Source of the DNA: Thiobacillus sp. 65-1059
GTDB lineage: Bacteria; Pseudomonadota; Gammaproteobacteria; Burkholderiales; Thiobacillaceae
NCBI GenBank assembly: GCA_001897675.1
Contig: MKUE01000008.1
Location: 1 to 47,335 of the forward strand
Reading direction: 5' to 3'
Length of the DNA: 47,335 bases
Part shown: positions 17,001-24,844 of the stretch, one piece after another
Numbering within the stretch: position 1 is the stretch's first letter
Layout of the letters: each line of letters opens with the position of its first letter
The notes under the pieces: generated by a model
Seen by the model: only the letters and a program-made list of their open reading frames with translations
Databases searched by the model: none
What the model was told of the DNA's origin: nothing
Position numbers and translations under genes: made by a program

Positions 17001-17816
17001 ATCCTGCGCAATCCGGCCAAGCTGTCCGACGATTCCGACGCGGTGTTCTATTTCCCCGGCTGCGGCTCGGAGCGGCTGTTCTCGCAGGTCGGGCTCGCCA
17101 CCCAGGCGATGCTGTTCGAGCTCGGTGCGCAGACCGTGCTGCCGCCCGGCTACCTCTGTTGCGGCTACCCGCAGACCGCGAACGGCCAGGCCGACAAGGG
17201 CGAAGCGATCACCGCGGCCAACCGCGTGCTGTTCCACCGCGTCGCCAACACGCTCAACTATCTCGACATCAAGACCGTGATCGTGTCGTGCGGCACCTGC
17301 ATGGACCAGCTGCTGAAATACGAATTCGAGAAGATTTTCCCCGGCTGCCGCCTGCTCGACATCCACGAGTACCTGATGGAGAAGGGCGTGAAACTGGACA
17401 ATGTCGGCGGCGAGAAATACCTCTTCCACGACCCCTGCCACACGCCGATGAAGACCCACGCGCCGATGAAGGTCGCCAACGCGCTGCTCGGCGGCGGGGT
17501 CGCCTTGTCCGACCGCTGCTGCGGCGAATCCGGCACGCTCGCCGTCAGCCGGCCGGATATCTCGACGCAGATCCGCTTCCGCAAGGAAGAGGAAATCCGC
17601 GCCAACGTCGCCGCGCTCGGCGCGGGCAAGCAGCCGGTCAAGCTTCTCACCAGCTGCCCGTCGTGCCTGCAGGGGCTGGCGCGCTACAGCGACGACGCCG
17701 GCACCGAGCCCGACTACATCGTGATCGAACTGGCGAAGCAGCTGCTCGGCGAGAACTGGATGGCGAGCTACCTCGCGCGCGTGGGGAACGGCGGGATCGA
17801 GCGCGTGCTGCTGTGA
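14046..17816 (+). CDS. Large FAD/iron-sulfur oxidoreductase (DUF3683-GlcD-GlcF fusion)
   Basis: 1256-residue fused dehydrogenase. In order: an N-terminal DUF3683-type module ([16 protein letters not shown], residues 1-130); a PCMH-type FAD-binding domain with [16 protein letters not shown] near 190; the flavin-oxidase C-terminal domain ending in [12 protein letters not shown] near 715; two 4Fe-4S motifs, [16 protein letters not shown] near 791 and [15 protein letters not shown] near 852; and two CCG cysteine-rich modules, [11 protein letters not shown] near 1037 and [14 protein letters not shown] near 1157. This packs the equivalents of glycolate oxidase GlcD and GlcF, or of D-lactate dehydrogenase, into one chain. 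It probably oxidises a 2-hydroxy acid and passes electrons to quinones; the substrate is not known. Start at 14046 fits the conserved N-terminus; the HIT gene follows with a GTGA overlap. Confidence 0.9.
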   Translation: MNSRLREIPYNYTSFSDREIVIRLLGAAAWDVLNTLRGERKTGRSARMLFEVLGDIWVVRRNPYLEDDLLDNPKRRQMLVDALRHRLHEIEVRRQGNELVGQLLAAAGHAVREFEAWFADTASLRARILRRLAGVTRKDNIAFDGLARVSHVTDATDWRVEYPFVVLTPDTEAEMAALVAGLIELGLTIIPRGGGTGYTGGAIPLTEQAAVINTEKLEAMSAVEMQHLPGMEFEVPTIHCGAGVVTKRVMEAADAAGLVFAVDPTSADASTIGGNVSMNAGGKKAVLWGTALDNLVSWRMVTPDADWLEVSRLNHNLGKIHDAPSATFEIRRFAADGRTPKGSPEILTIPGSRFRKTGLGKDVTDKFLAGLPGIQKEGCDGLITSARFILHRLPAHTRTVCLEFFGNAAEATPAIVEVKDYCDAHPAILLAGLEHLDARYVKAVGYATKAPRAARPNIVLLIDVVSDDEVAVGEAASRIVRIANARGGEGFIAVAPETRKIFWLDRARTAAIAAHTNAFKINEDVVIPLPRLGDYTDGIERINIELSIANKLKLLDALAEFFAAPLPLLEDDDTVADPVQVEEKRQRALALIETVKARWQGYASDLDAPHQHGTVFAALRDKHIRVSWKREMRRELHQLFIGREYIRLLEACDRIHKEVLKSRVFVALHMHAGDGNVHTNIPVNSDDYAMLQAANAAVARIMALATELGGVISGEHGIGLTKLEFLDDATIATFADYKNKVDPAHRFNKGKLLPGADLRNAYTPSFGLLEAESIILEASETGAIADSIKDCLRCGKCKPVCNTHIPRANLLYSPRNKILATSLLIEAFLYEEQTRRGVSLKHFDEFGDVADHCTICHKCKNPCPVDIDFGDVSVAMRNLLRRQGKKKFNPGTWASMAFLNATDPATIKALRKPLIEWGYASQRLGHQLFKRMGLIQAQTRHPPATLGRPKPIAQVIHLVNKPMPGGLPKKTSRALLGLEDPSIVPILRNPAKLSDDSDAVFYFPGCGSERLFSQVGLATQAMLFELGAQTVLPPGYLCCGYPQTANGQADKGEAITAANRVLFHRVANTLNYLDIKTVIVSCGTCMDQLLKYEFEKIFPGCRLLDIHEYLMEKGVKLDNVGGEKYLFHDPCHTPMKTHAPMKVANALLGGGVALSDRCCGESGTLAVSRPDISTQIRFRKEEEIRANVAALGAGKQPVKLLTSCPSCLQGLARYSDDAGTEPDYIVIELAKQLLGENWMASYLARVGNGGIERVLL

Positions 17817-18238
17817 GTTGCCTCCTGTGTGACGAATCCGGCGGACAGCTGCTGTGGCAGGACGATTTCTGCCGCGTCATCCTCGCCGACGAACCGGACC
17901 ATCCCGGCTTCCTGCGGGTGATCGCGAAGGACCACGTGAAGGAAATGACCGATCTTGCGCCGGCCGATCGCGACGCGCTGATGCGGGTGGTGTGGGCGGC
18001 GGAGGCGGCACTGCGCGAGGTGATGGCGCCGGACAAGGTCAACCTCGCCGCGCTCGGCAACGTGGTGCCGCATCTGCACTGGCACGTGATTCCGCGCTTT
18101 GCCGACGATCCGCATTTCCCCAACGCGGTGTGGGGCGAGCGCAAACGCCAAGCGCCGCATCCGGCGCCGGCCGACCTGGATGCGCGGCTCGCCGCTTCCC
18201 TCAGCCGGTGGCTTGCTCGCGCTCGGGAAACGGGATGA
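17813..18238 (+). CDS. HIT-family nucleotide hydrolase
   Basis: 141-residue histidine-triad protein. The triad is [10 protein letters not shown] with H87, H89 and H91; such proteins hydrolyse or transfer nucleotidyl groups (AMP-lysine, dinucleotide polyphosphates). A CxxC at C3/C6 may bind zinc, as in some HIT branches. The start is GTG at 17813, overlapping the TGA of the oxidoreductase gene (GTGA), so translation is coupled. At the 3' end the gene overlaps phoR, on the other strand, by 38 bp; the two stop codons lie inside each other's coding sequence. Substrate unknown. Confidence 0.9.
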   Translation: MSCLLCDESGGQLLWQDDFCRVILADEPDHPGFLRVIAKDHVKEMTDLAPADRDALMRVVWAAEAALREVMAPDKVNLAALGNVVPHLHWHVIPRFADDPHFPNAVWGERKRQAPHPAPADLDARLAASLSRWLARARETG

Positions 18239-19559
18239 GCTTGCCGCTTTCCGGCGTGGGGGGTGGCTGGACACGCTGGGCAGGAAAGACGGCAGAGAAG
18301 GTACTGCCTTTGCCCGGGGTGGACTGGATGTCCAGCCGTGCGCCATGGCGGGTGAGGACATGCTTGACGATGGCGAGCCCGAGCCCGGTGCCGCCGGTTT
18401 CGCGCGAACGGCTGCGATCCACCCGGTAGAAGCGTTCGGTCAGGCGCGGAATATGCTCGGCGGCGATGCCTTCGCCGGTATCGGTCACGGAAAATTCCCC
18501 CTCACCGTCGCGCTCGCGCCAGGCCAGCGTGATTGCGCCGCCTTCGGGGGTGTAGCGCACCGCATTCGACACCAGATTGCCGAGCGCGCTGCGGATTTCC
18601 TGCAGGTTGCCCGCCAGCCAGGCCGCGCTGTCGATTTCCAGTCTGACCGAGTGCCGTCCGCGGCTGAGCGATTCCGCCTCGGCCTTCAGCGCATGCGCCA
18701 TTTCGGGCACGTTGACGGGCTCGTCATGCAGCAAATGGTCGGCGCTCTCCAGGCGCGACAGCGTCAGCAGATCATCCAGCAGATGCTGCATGCGCCGGGT
18801 GTGATCGAGCATCAGGTCGAAATAATGGCGGCTGTCGGCAGCCGGCAAGTCGGGGGCGCCGGCGAGCGTTTCGACGAAGCCGCCGACCACCGTCAGCGGC
18901 GTGCGCAGTTCATGCGAAACGTTGGCGATGAAGTCGCGCCGCATCTCGTCGACGCGCTCGAGGTCGGTGATATCGCGCGCGACCAGCAACTTCTTGCTTT
19001 CGTCGAACGGCACCAGTTGTAGCGACAGGGTAATCTCGCGATTGACCGGCGATTTGCACACCAGGCGCCGCGAGTAATCCGCCGCATCGAGAAACTCCAG
19101 AAAATGCGCCTGCCGCAGCAGGTAACGCACGAACTGGCCGCGGTCGCGCTCGCAATCCAGCCCCAGGTATCTGCGCGAGGCCGGATTGCACCAATCGATC
19201 TGTTCGCTGCCGTTGAGAATGACCATGCCGTCGGGCACCGCCATCGCGGCATGTTCGAACTGTTCAAGCGCGGAGGTGAGCCGGCCACGGCTGGCTTTTT
19301 GGCGGCGTTGCAGTTTCTGCAGCCGGTAGAAGATGTCGCCCCAGGTGCCGGTGGCGTCGGGGGGTTCCACTTCGTCGGGGTTTTCCAGCCAGCGCGCCAG
19401 GCGGAACTCCTGCCACAGGCGGCGCAGCATCACGAAAGCCTGGATGCCGGCAAGAAATCCCAGCGCAGCCACCCAGCCGGAAGCGGCCCACAGAATCAGC
19501 GCCACTAACAACACGCTGGCCAGCACGCTGAGCGGACGCCACCAGAAACCCATGTTCAA
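18201..19559 (-). CDS. phoR: Phosphate-regulon sensor histidine kinase PhoR
   Basis: 452 residues. Two N-terminal membrane helices (about 8-47) with almost no periplasmic loop, which is typical of PhoR and means sensing is done through other proteins. A short linker and PAS domain follow (95-200, GMVILNGSEQIDWCNPASRRYLGL), then a HisKA domain with phospho-accepting H216 in NVSHELRTPLTVVGGFVETL. The HATPase domain has the N box LGNLVSNAVRYTPEGGAI and the G boxes DTGEGIAAEHIPRLTERFYRVD and GGTGLGLAIVKHVL. It partners PhoB, encoded 25 bp upstream. Overlaps the convergent HIT gene by 38 bp. Confidence 0.95.
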   Translation of the reverse strand: MNMGFWWRPLSVLASVLLVALILWAASGWVAALGFLAGIQAFVMLRRLWQEFRLARWLENPDEVEPPDATGTWGDIFYRLQKLQRRQKASRGRLTSALEQFEHAAMAVPDGMVILNGSEQIDWCNPASRRYLGLDCERDRGQFVRYLLRQAHFLEFLDAADYSRRLVCKSPVNREITLSLQLVPFDESKKLLVARDITDLERVDEMRRDFIANVSHELRTPLTVVGGFVETLAGAPDLPAADSRHYFDLMLDHTRRMQHLLDDLLTLSRLESADHLLHDEPVNVPEMAHALKAEAESLSRGRHSVRLEIDSAAWLAGNLQEIRSALGNLVSNAVRYTPEGGAITLAWRERDGEGEFSVTDTGEGIAAEHIPRLTERFYRVDRSRSRETGGTGLGLAIVKHVLTRHGARLDIQSTPGKGSTFSAVFPAQRVQPPPTPESGKLIPFPEREQATG

Positions 19560-19584
19560 CCTTCCTCAAAACCCGGTAGGCGGA

Positions 19585-20277
19585 TTATCCCACTTCGGCC
19601 GAAAAGCGATAACCCGAGCCGCGCACGGTCTGGATCAGTTCGGCATGGCCGGACGGTTCCAGCGCCAGGCGCAGGCGGCGGATGTGGACGTCGACCGTGC
19701 GCTCCTCCACGAACACGTCGTCGCCCCACACCTGATCGAGCAGCTGGGTGCGCGAATAGACGCGCTCGGGATGGGTCATGAAAAAATGCAGCAGGCGGAA
19801 TTCGGTCGGCCCCAGTTCCAGCGCCTGGCCCCTGCCGGACACCCGATGACTGGAGGGGTTGAGCTTGAGGCCGTTGATCTCGACCGGCTCGTCGGTCATC
19901 TGCGGTGCGCGGCGGCGCAGCACGGCCTTGATGCGCGACACCAGCTCGCGCGGTGAAAACGGCTTGGTGATGTAGTCGTCGGCGCCGGTATCCAGCCCCA
20001 GCACCTTGTCGCGTTCCTCGCCGCGCGCGGTCAGCATGATGATGGGGATCGGCTGGTAGCGCTCGTCGCTGCGCAAGCGTTTGCACAGGTCGATGCCCGA
20101 CATGCCGGGCAGCATCCAGTCGAGCAGGATGACGTCGGGCAGGGTATTTTTGAGGAATTTCAGCGCATGCTCGGCGTCGCCGGCGGCGGTGACCTGATGG
20201 CCCGCCTGCGCCAGGTTGAATTTGAGCAGTTCCTGAATCCCGGGTTCGTCTTCGACCAGCAGAATATTGGCAGCCAT
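19585..20277 (-). CDS. phoB: Phosphate-regulon response regulator PhoB
   Basis: 230-residue OmpR/PhoB-type regulator. Receiver domain: acidic pocket E9, D10 and E11 and phosphorylated D53 ([15 protein letters not shown]); the K in [19 protein letters not shown] closes the active site. A winged-helix domain follows ([45 protein letters not shown]). Under phosphate starvation it activates the Pho regulon. A three-repeat Pho box begins 35 bp before its start, so the operon should autoregulate. No phoU, pst or ppk gene is adjacent. Length is standard. Confidence 0.96.
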   Translation of the reverse strand: MAANILLVEDEPGIQELLKFNLAQAGHQVTAAGDAEHALKFLKNTLPDVILLDWMLPGMSGIDLCKRLRSDERYQPIPIIMLTARGEERDKVLGLDTGADDYITKPFSPRELVSRIKAVLRRRAPQMTDEPVEINGLKLNPSSHRVSGRGQALELGPTEFRLLHFFMTHPERVYSRTQLLDQVWGDDVFVEERTVDVHIRRLRLALEPSGHAELIQTVRGSGYRFSAEVG

Positions 20278-20311
20278 GGGGTCTCCGGCCTTGTTGCAAT
20301 GTTGGCCATGC

Positions 20312-20340
20312 TATGACGGCAGTATGACCGATTTATGACA
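20312..20340 (-). promoter_or_regulatory. Pho box: three direct repeats upstream of phoB
   Basis: On the minus strand: TGTCATA (20340-20334), GGTCATA (20329-20323) and CGTCATA (20318-20312), separated by 4 bp and so repeating every 11 bp. This is the known layout of PhoB half-sites (consensus CTGTCATA...CTGTCA). Two repeats bind a PhoB dimer; the third overlaps a candidate -10 (TAGCAT). A start near 20300 would leave room for GGAGAC before the phoB ATG at 20277. Confidence 0.9.
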
Positions 20341-20379
20341 TCCGGCGTCCCCGCAAGCCCCTGCCAACCCGTGCGCTGG

Positions 20380-20385
20380 TAGAAT
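20380..20385 (+). promoter_or_regulatory. Extended -10 promoter for ubiE
   Basis: TGGTAGAAT contains TGn before TAGAAT (20380-20385), an extended -10; no -35 needed or seen. The start would be near 20392, with a leader of about 23 nt to the ubiE ATG. The Pho box lies 40 bp upstream, facing phoB. Confidence 0.55.
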
Positions 20386-20414
20386 TCCGGGCTTATTTGT
20401 TCGCCCCGTCTGCC

Positions 20415-21149
20415 ATGGATAAAACCACCCATTTCGGCTACCAGCAGGTCGCCGAATCCGAAAAAGCCGCCAAGGTGGCCGAGGTCTTCCATTCCGTCGC
20501 CGCGCAGTACGACCTCATGAACGACCTCATGTCGGCCGGCCTGCACCGCTTGTGGAAACGGTTTGCCGTAGCGCAGGCGGGATTGCGGCCCGGAATGCGC
20601 GTGCTCGACGTGGCCGGCGGCACCGCCGACCTCACCCGGCTGTTCCTGAAGGCGGTCGGCGAGAGCGGCTCCGTACTGCTCACCGACATCAACTTCTCGA
20701 TGCTGCGCGAAGGCCGCGACCGCATGCTGAACGAGGGCAGGACCCCGCCCGCCGTGCAGTGCGACGGCGAACGGCTGCCGTTCCCGGACAATCATTTCGA
20801 CTGCGTGTCGGTGGCCTTCGGCCTGCGCAACATGACGCACAAGGATCGGGCACTGGCCGAGATGCAGCGTGTGCTGAAGCCCGGCGGCCGCCTGCTGGTG
20901 CTGGAGTTCTCCAAGGTGTGGAAACCGCTGGAGCCGGCCTACGACCTGTATTCCTTCAAGCTGCTGCCGCTGATGGGCAAGCTCGTCGCCAACGACGCGG
21001 ACAGCTACCAGTACCTCGCCGAGTCGATCCGCATGCACCCGGGCCAGGAGGAACTCAAGGCCATGATGGAGGCCGCGGGCTTCGCCAAGGTGAGCTACCA
21101 CAACCTGACGGCCGGCGTGGTGGCGCTGCACAAGGGCTTCAAGGTTTGA
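20415..21149 (+). CDS. ubiE: Ubiquinone/menaquinone C-methyltransferase UbiE
   Basis: 244-residue SAM-dependent methyltransferase for the C-methylation step of ubiquinone (and demethylmenaquinone) biosynthesis. Family blocks: [35 protein letters not shown] at the N-terminus, SAM motif [37 protein letters not shown], and [18 protein letters not shown] start at 20415; six more codons upstream are in frame but not conserved. It heads a ubiE-ubiJ-ubiB cluster, the order known in proteobacteria. The TGA stop overlaps the TTG start of ubiJ. Confidence 0.97.
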   Translation: MDKTTHFGYQQVAESEKAAKVAEVFHSVAAQYDLMNDLMSAGLHRLWKRFAVAQAGLRPGMRVLDVAGGTADLTRLFLKAVGESGSVLLTDINFSMLREGRDRMLNEGRTPPAVQCDGERLPFPDNHFDCVSVAFGLRNMTHKDRALAEMQRVLKPGGRLLVLEFSKVWKPLEPAYDLYSFKLLPLMGKLVANDADSYQYLAESIRMHPGQEELKAMMEAAGFAKVSYHNLTAGVVALHKGFKV

Positions 21150-21751
21150 TCGCTGAAGCCCTCATCGAATGCAGCCTCAATCACCTGCTGCGGCAGTCGC
21201 CCGGTGCGGCCGAGGCCTTGCGCCGCCACGCAGGGTGCGGCGTGCGCTTCGACCTGGCGCTAGCGCAATACGACTTTCGCATTGCCGACGACGGCTGTTT
21301 TTCCGAAGCCGTCGTCGGCACCCCCGATGCCGTCATCCGCCCCACCGCCGCGCTGGCCACCCGTCTGCCGTTTTTTGGCCGCGACGCGCTGCGTCATGCC
21401 GAATACAGCGGCAACCCCGCGCTTCTCGCCACGCTCGATCGCGTATTCGGGCAATTGACCTGGGATGCCGAAGCCGACCTCGCGCCGATCGTGGGCGACA
21501 TCGCCGCGCATCGGCTGAATGCGGGCGGACGCGGCGCCCTCGCCGGCATCGTCCGCGCATTCTCCGCGCTCGGCCGCAACGCCGGCGAATACGCGGTCGA
21601 AGAAGCCGGGCTGATGGCGCGCACGGTCGATGTCGCACGCTTCAACCGCGCCGTCGACACGCTGGCCGACGACACCGCACGGCTGGATGCCCGCCTGCGC
21701 CTGCTGGAAACGCCTCCGCCTTCGCCGGAGGCGCGGCCGCGCAACCCATGA
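21146..21751 (+). CDS. ubiJ: Ubiquinone accessory factor UbiJ (SCP2 domain)
   Basis: 201 residues. Residues 8-100 form an SCP2-like lipid-binding domain ([41 protein letters not shown]). A C-terminal helical part ends in a coiled coil, [23 protein letters not shown]. In E. coli UbiJ and UbiK organise the soluble Ubi complex and bind the lipid intermediates. The start is TTG at 21146, which overlaps the ubiE TGA (TTGA); no ATG or GTG lies before the conserved part. The stop TGA overlaps the ubiB start (ATGATGA). Called on domain and position between ubiE and ubiB. Confidence 0.9.
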   Translation: MIAEALIECSLNHLLRQSPGAAEALRRHAGCGVRFDLALAQYDFRIADDGCFSEAVVGTPDAVIRPTAALATRLPFFGRDALRHAEYSGNPALLATLDRVFGQLTWDAEADLAPIVGDIAAHRLNAGGRGALAGIVRAFSALGRNAGEYAVEEAGLMARTVDVARFNRAVDTLADDTARLDARLRLLETPPPSPEARPRNP

Positions 21752-23295
21752 TGAAGCTGCTGCGTCTCGTCCGCATCCTCGCCATCGGCTTGCGTTTCGG
21801 GCTGGAGGAGTTCTTCCTCGGCCACGAGCGGGTGCGTCCGCTGCGCTGGCTGGTGCGGGCCACCCTGTTCTGGCGTCCGCTCGCGGAGCCGCGCGGGGTG
21901 CGCCTGCGGCGCGCGCTGGAAGCACTGGGGCCGATCTTCGTCAAGTTTGGGCAGATGCTCTCCACCCGGCGCGACCTGGTGCCGCTCGACATTGCCGACG
22001 AACTGGCTTTGCTGCAGGACCGGGTGCCGCCCTTCCCGTCCGCCGCGGCCATCGCCACGCTGGAAGCGGCGTACAAAAGACCCCTGGCCGAGGTGTTTGC
22101 GGAATTCGACGCCACCCCGGTCGCCTCCGCCTCGGTGGCGCAGGTGCACTTCGCCCGCCTGCATGCCTCCCCTGCGGGGGGCGACGGCACCGCGGTTGCC
22201 GTCAAGGTGCTGCGCCCCGGCATCGCGCCGGTCATCGCGCACGACGTATCGCTGCTGTACGCCGCCGCCGGGCTGGTGGAGAAACTGTTCGCCGACGGCA
22301 AACGGCTGCGTCCGCGCGAGGTGGTGGCGGAATTCGAGAAGCACCTGGAAGACGAACTGGATCTGATGCGCGAGGCCGCCAACTGCTCGCAGCTCAGGCG
22401 CAATTTCAAGGATTCGCCGCTGCTGCTGGTGCCCGGAGTCTACTGGGACTACTGCGGCCGCGACGTCATGGTGATGGACCGCATGGACGGCATCCCGGTG
22501 AGCCGCATCGAGCGCCTGCGCGAATCCGGCGTGAATCTCCCCAGGCTCGCCGCCAGCGGGGTCGAGATCTTCTTCACCCAGGTGTTCCGCGACGGCTTCT
22601 TCCACGCCGACATGCATCCCGGCAACATCCTGGTGCGCCCCGGCTCCGAGCAGTACATCGCGCTCGACTTCGGCATCATGGGCACGCTCACCGAAGTCGA
22701 CAAGCAATACCTCGCGCGCAACTTCCTCGCCTTCTTCCGCCGCGACTACAAGGGCGTCGCGCTGGCGCACCTGGAATCCGGCTGGGTGCCGCCGGACACC
22801 CGCATCGACGAGCTCGAGGCCGCGGTGCGCGCGGTGTGCGAACCGGTGTTCGACCGCCCGCTGAAGGAGATTTCCTTCGGCCGCGTGCTGCTGCAGCTGT
22901 TCCAGGCCTCGCGCCGCTTCAACGTGGAAATCCAGCCGCAGCTGGTGCTGCTGCAAAAGACCCTGCTCAATATCGAAGGCCTCGGCCGCCAGCTCGACCC
23001 CGAGCTGGATCTATGGAAAACCGCCAAGCCCTTCCTCGAACGCTGGATGAACGAGCAGGTCGGCTGGCGCGCGCTGGTGAAGAACCTGCAGACCGAAGCG
23101 CCCAAATGGGCCGCCCTGCTGCCGCAACTGCCGCGCCTGGCGCACCAGGCATTGAACGAGAACCGGCTGACCCAACTGGAAGCCGGACTCGCCCTGATGC
23201 TGCGCCAGCAGCATGTCCGCAACCGCTGGCTGGGCGTCATCGCCGGCCTGCTCGCCGCGCTGTCGGCCGTCCTTCTCTATTCCGTCCTGCACTAA
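21748..23295 (+). CDS. ubiB: Ubiquinone biosynthesis kinase-like ATPase UbiB
   Basis: 515-residue atypical kinase-like membrane protein needed for ubiquinone synthesis, probably extracting quinone intermediates from the membrane. Seen: the KxGQ motif ([16 protein letters not shown], near 64), the alanine-rich nucleotide loop ([14 protein letters not shown]), VAVKVLRPG, the catalytic loop [14 protein letters not shown], the metal site ALDFGIMG, and two C-terminal transmembrane stretches around [25 protein letters not shown]. The start at 21748 overlaps the ubiJ stop; a second ATG follows directly. Ten bases separate its stop from the symporter start, so co-transcription is likely. Confidence 0.97.
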   Translation: MMKLLRLVRILAIGLRFGLEEFFLGHERVRPLRWLVRATLFWRPLAEPRGVRLRRALEALGPIFVKFGQMLSTRRDLVPLDIADELALLQDRVPPFPSAAAIATLEAAYKRPLAEVFAEFDATPVASASVAQVHFARLHASPAGGDGTAVAVKVLRPGIAPVIAHDVSLLYAAAGLVEKLFADGKRLRPREVVAEFEKHLEDELDLMREAANCSQLRRNFKDSPLLLVPGVYWDYCGRDVMVMDRMDGIPVSRIERLRESGVNLPRLAASGVEIFFTQVFRDGFFHADMHPGNILVRPGSEQYIALDFGIMGTLTEVDKQYLARNFLAFFRRDYKGVALAHLESGWVPPDTRIDELEAAVRAVCEPVFDRPLKEISFGRVLLQLFQASRRFNVEIQPQLVLLQKTLLNIEGLGRQLDPELDLWKTAKPFLERWMNEQVGWRALVKNLQTEAPKWAALLPQLPRLAHQALNENRLTQLEAGLALMLRQQHVRNRWLGVIAGLLAALSAVLLYSVLH

Positions 23296-23305
23296 GAGTC
23301 CCGCC

Positions 23306-24766
23306 ATGTTGATTGGCTTTGTCATCCTCTACCTGATCTTCTCCATCGGCGTCGGCCTGTATGCCGCCACCAAGGTCCACAATGCGAGCGACTACATCAC
23401 CGCCGGGCGCGCGCTGCCGATGGTCGTGGTGGTGGCGATGGTGTTTGCCACCTGGTTCGGCGCCGAAACCGTACTCGGCATCCCCGCCACCTTCCTCGAT
23501 GAAAATCTCGGCGGCACGATATCCGATCCGTTCGGCGCCTCGCTGGCGCTGATCCTGTTTGGCCTGTTCTTCGCCCGCCCGCTGTACCGCATGAAACTGC
23601 TCACGCTGGGCGACTTCTTCCGCCAGCGCTACAACCGCCCGGTCGAGGTGGTGATTTCGTCGGCGATCGCGCTGTCCTATCTGGGCTGGGTGTCGGCCCA
23701 GGTGGTGGCGCTGGGGCTGGTGTTCAACGTGCTGTCGGACGGCCTCGTCACCCAGCCGCAAGGCATCCTCATCGGCGCGGCCGTGGTGCTGCTTTACACC
23801 CTGTTCGGCGGCATGTGGTCGGTGGCCTTGACCACCCTGGTGCAGATGACGGTCATCGTCGCGGGACTGCTGTGGATCGCCAAGCTGGTGGCCGACATGC
23901 CCGAGGTCAACGGCATCGCGCCGGTGATCGAACACGCCGCGGCAGCCGGAAAATTCGAATTCTGGCCGCCGCTGGAATGGGCGGCGGTGCTCACCTTCGT
24001 CGCCGGCTTTCTCACCATGGGGCTGGGCTCGATCCCTCAGCAGGACGTGTTCCAGCGCGCCAATGCCGGCAAAACCGAGCGCATCGCGGTATGGGGCACC
24101 GTCATCGGCGGCGCGCTGTATTTCCTGTTCGCTGCGGTGCCGATCTACCTCACCTACTCCGCCACCCTGGTCGACCCCGCCATGACCACGGCCTTGCTGG
24201 CCGCCGACGCCCAGCTGGTCCTGCCCGCCTTCGTCAAAACCCATCTGCCGCTCTACGCGCAGATCATTTTCTACGGCGCCCTGCTGTCGGTCATCATGTC
24301 GACCGCTTCCGGCACCCTGCTGGCGCCTTCCGTCACCATCTCGGAAAACATCATCAAGGAGCTCATGCCGCATCACCGCCTGAGCCAGACGAAGCTGCTG
24401 TGGATCACCCGTGCCGTCGTCGTCGCCTTCATGCTGTTGGTCGTCGTGTATTCGCTGTGGTCGCTGCAAAGCGAAACCAGCATCCACCAGATGGTCGCCA
24501 ATGCCTACAAGGTCACGCTGGCCTGCGCCTTCGTCCCGCTGGTCGCCGGGCTGTACTGGAAGCGTGCCGGCAACACCGGCGCGGCCCTGTCGATCGCACT
24601 GGGCTTTGTCGTCTGGATCGCCATGGAATTCATCGCGCCCGACGCCGCCTTGCCGCCGCATTTTGCCGGGCTTATCGCCAGCGCGATGGGCATGCTGGCC
24701 GGATCGCAGAAAAGACTTGAGGGGCGCCTGAAATCGGGCGTCGGATTCTTTTACAACCGGGGCTGA
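23306..24766 (+). CDS. Sodium:solute symporter family protein
   Basis: 486 residues, about 13 hydrophobic helices, SSS family (the PutP/PanF group). Family signs: FAGRALP-like ITAGRALPMVVVVAMVFATWFGAETVLG near 30-60, GSIPQQDVFQRANAGKTE near 235, and the serine/threonine pair of the sodium site in SVIMSTASGTLLAPSVTISENI near 330. The C-terminal end is short and polar. It sits ten bases after ubiB and is followed by a strong terminator, so it is the last gene of the ubiEJB operon. The substrate cannot be inferred; the first five helices are those that usually decide it. Confidence 0.85.
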   Translation: MLIGFVILYLIFSIGVGLYAATKVHNASDYITAGRALPMVVVVAMVFATWFGAETVLGIPATFLDENLGGTISDPFGASLALILFGLFFARPLYRMKLLTLGDFFRQRYNRPVEVVISSAIALSYLGWVSAQVVALGLVFNVLSDGLVTQPQGILIGAAVVLLYTLFGGMWSVALTTLVQMTVIVAGLLWIAKLVADMPEVNGIAPVIEHAAAAGKFEFWPPLEWAAVLTFVAGFLTMGLGSIPQQDVFQRANAGKTERIAVWGTVIGGALYFLFAAVPIYLTYSATLVDPAMTTALLAADAQLVLPAFVKTHLPLYAQIIFYGALLSVIMSTASGTLLAPSVTISENIIKELMPHHRLSQTKLLWITRAVVVAFMLLVVVYSLWSLQSETSIHQMVANAYKVTLACAFVPLVAGLYWKRAGNTGAALSIALGFVVWIAMEFIAPDAALPPHFAGLIASAMGMLAGSQKRLEGRLKSGVGFFYNRG

Positions 24767-24795
24767 TTGCCGGCGGCGCCCCGCTCCGGATGGGC

Positions 24796-24832
24796 AAGCG
24801 AAAACGGCGGCCTTGGGCCGCCGTTTTCGCTT
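24796..24832. terminator. Bidirectional terminator between convergent symporter and APS-kinase genes
   Basis: A perfect 17-bp stem (24796-24812 with 24816-24832) around loop TTG. The outer part of the stem is A-rich on one side and T-rich on the other, so both strands get a T-run. It lies 30 bp after the symporter stop and 13 bp before the end of the convergent minus-strand operon, so it can serve both. Confidence 0.9.
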
Positions 24833-24844
24833 CGCTGGCGCGCT

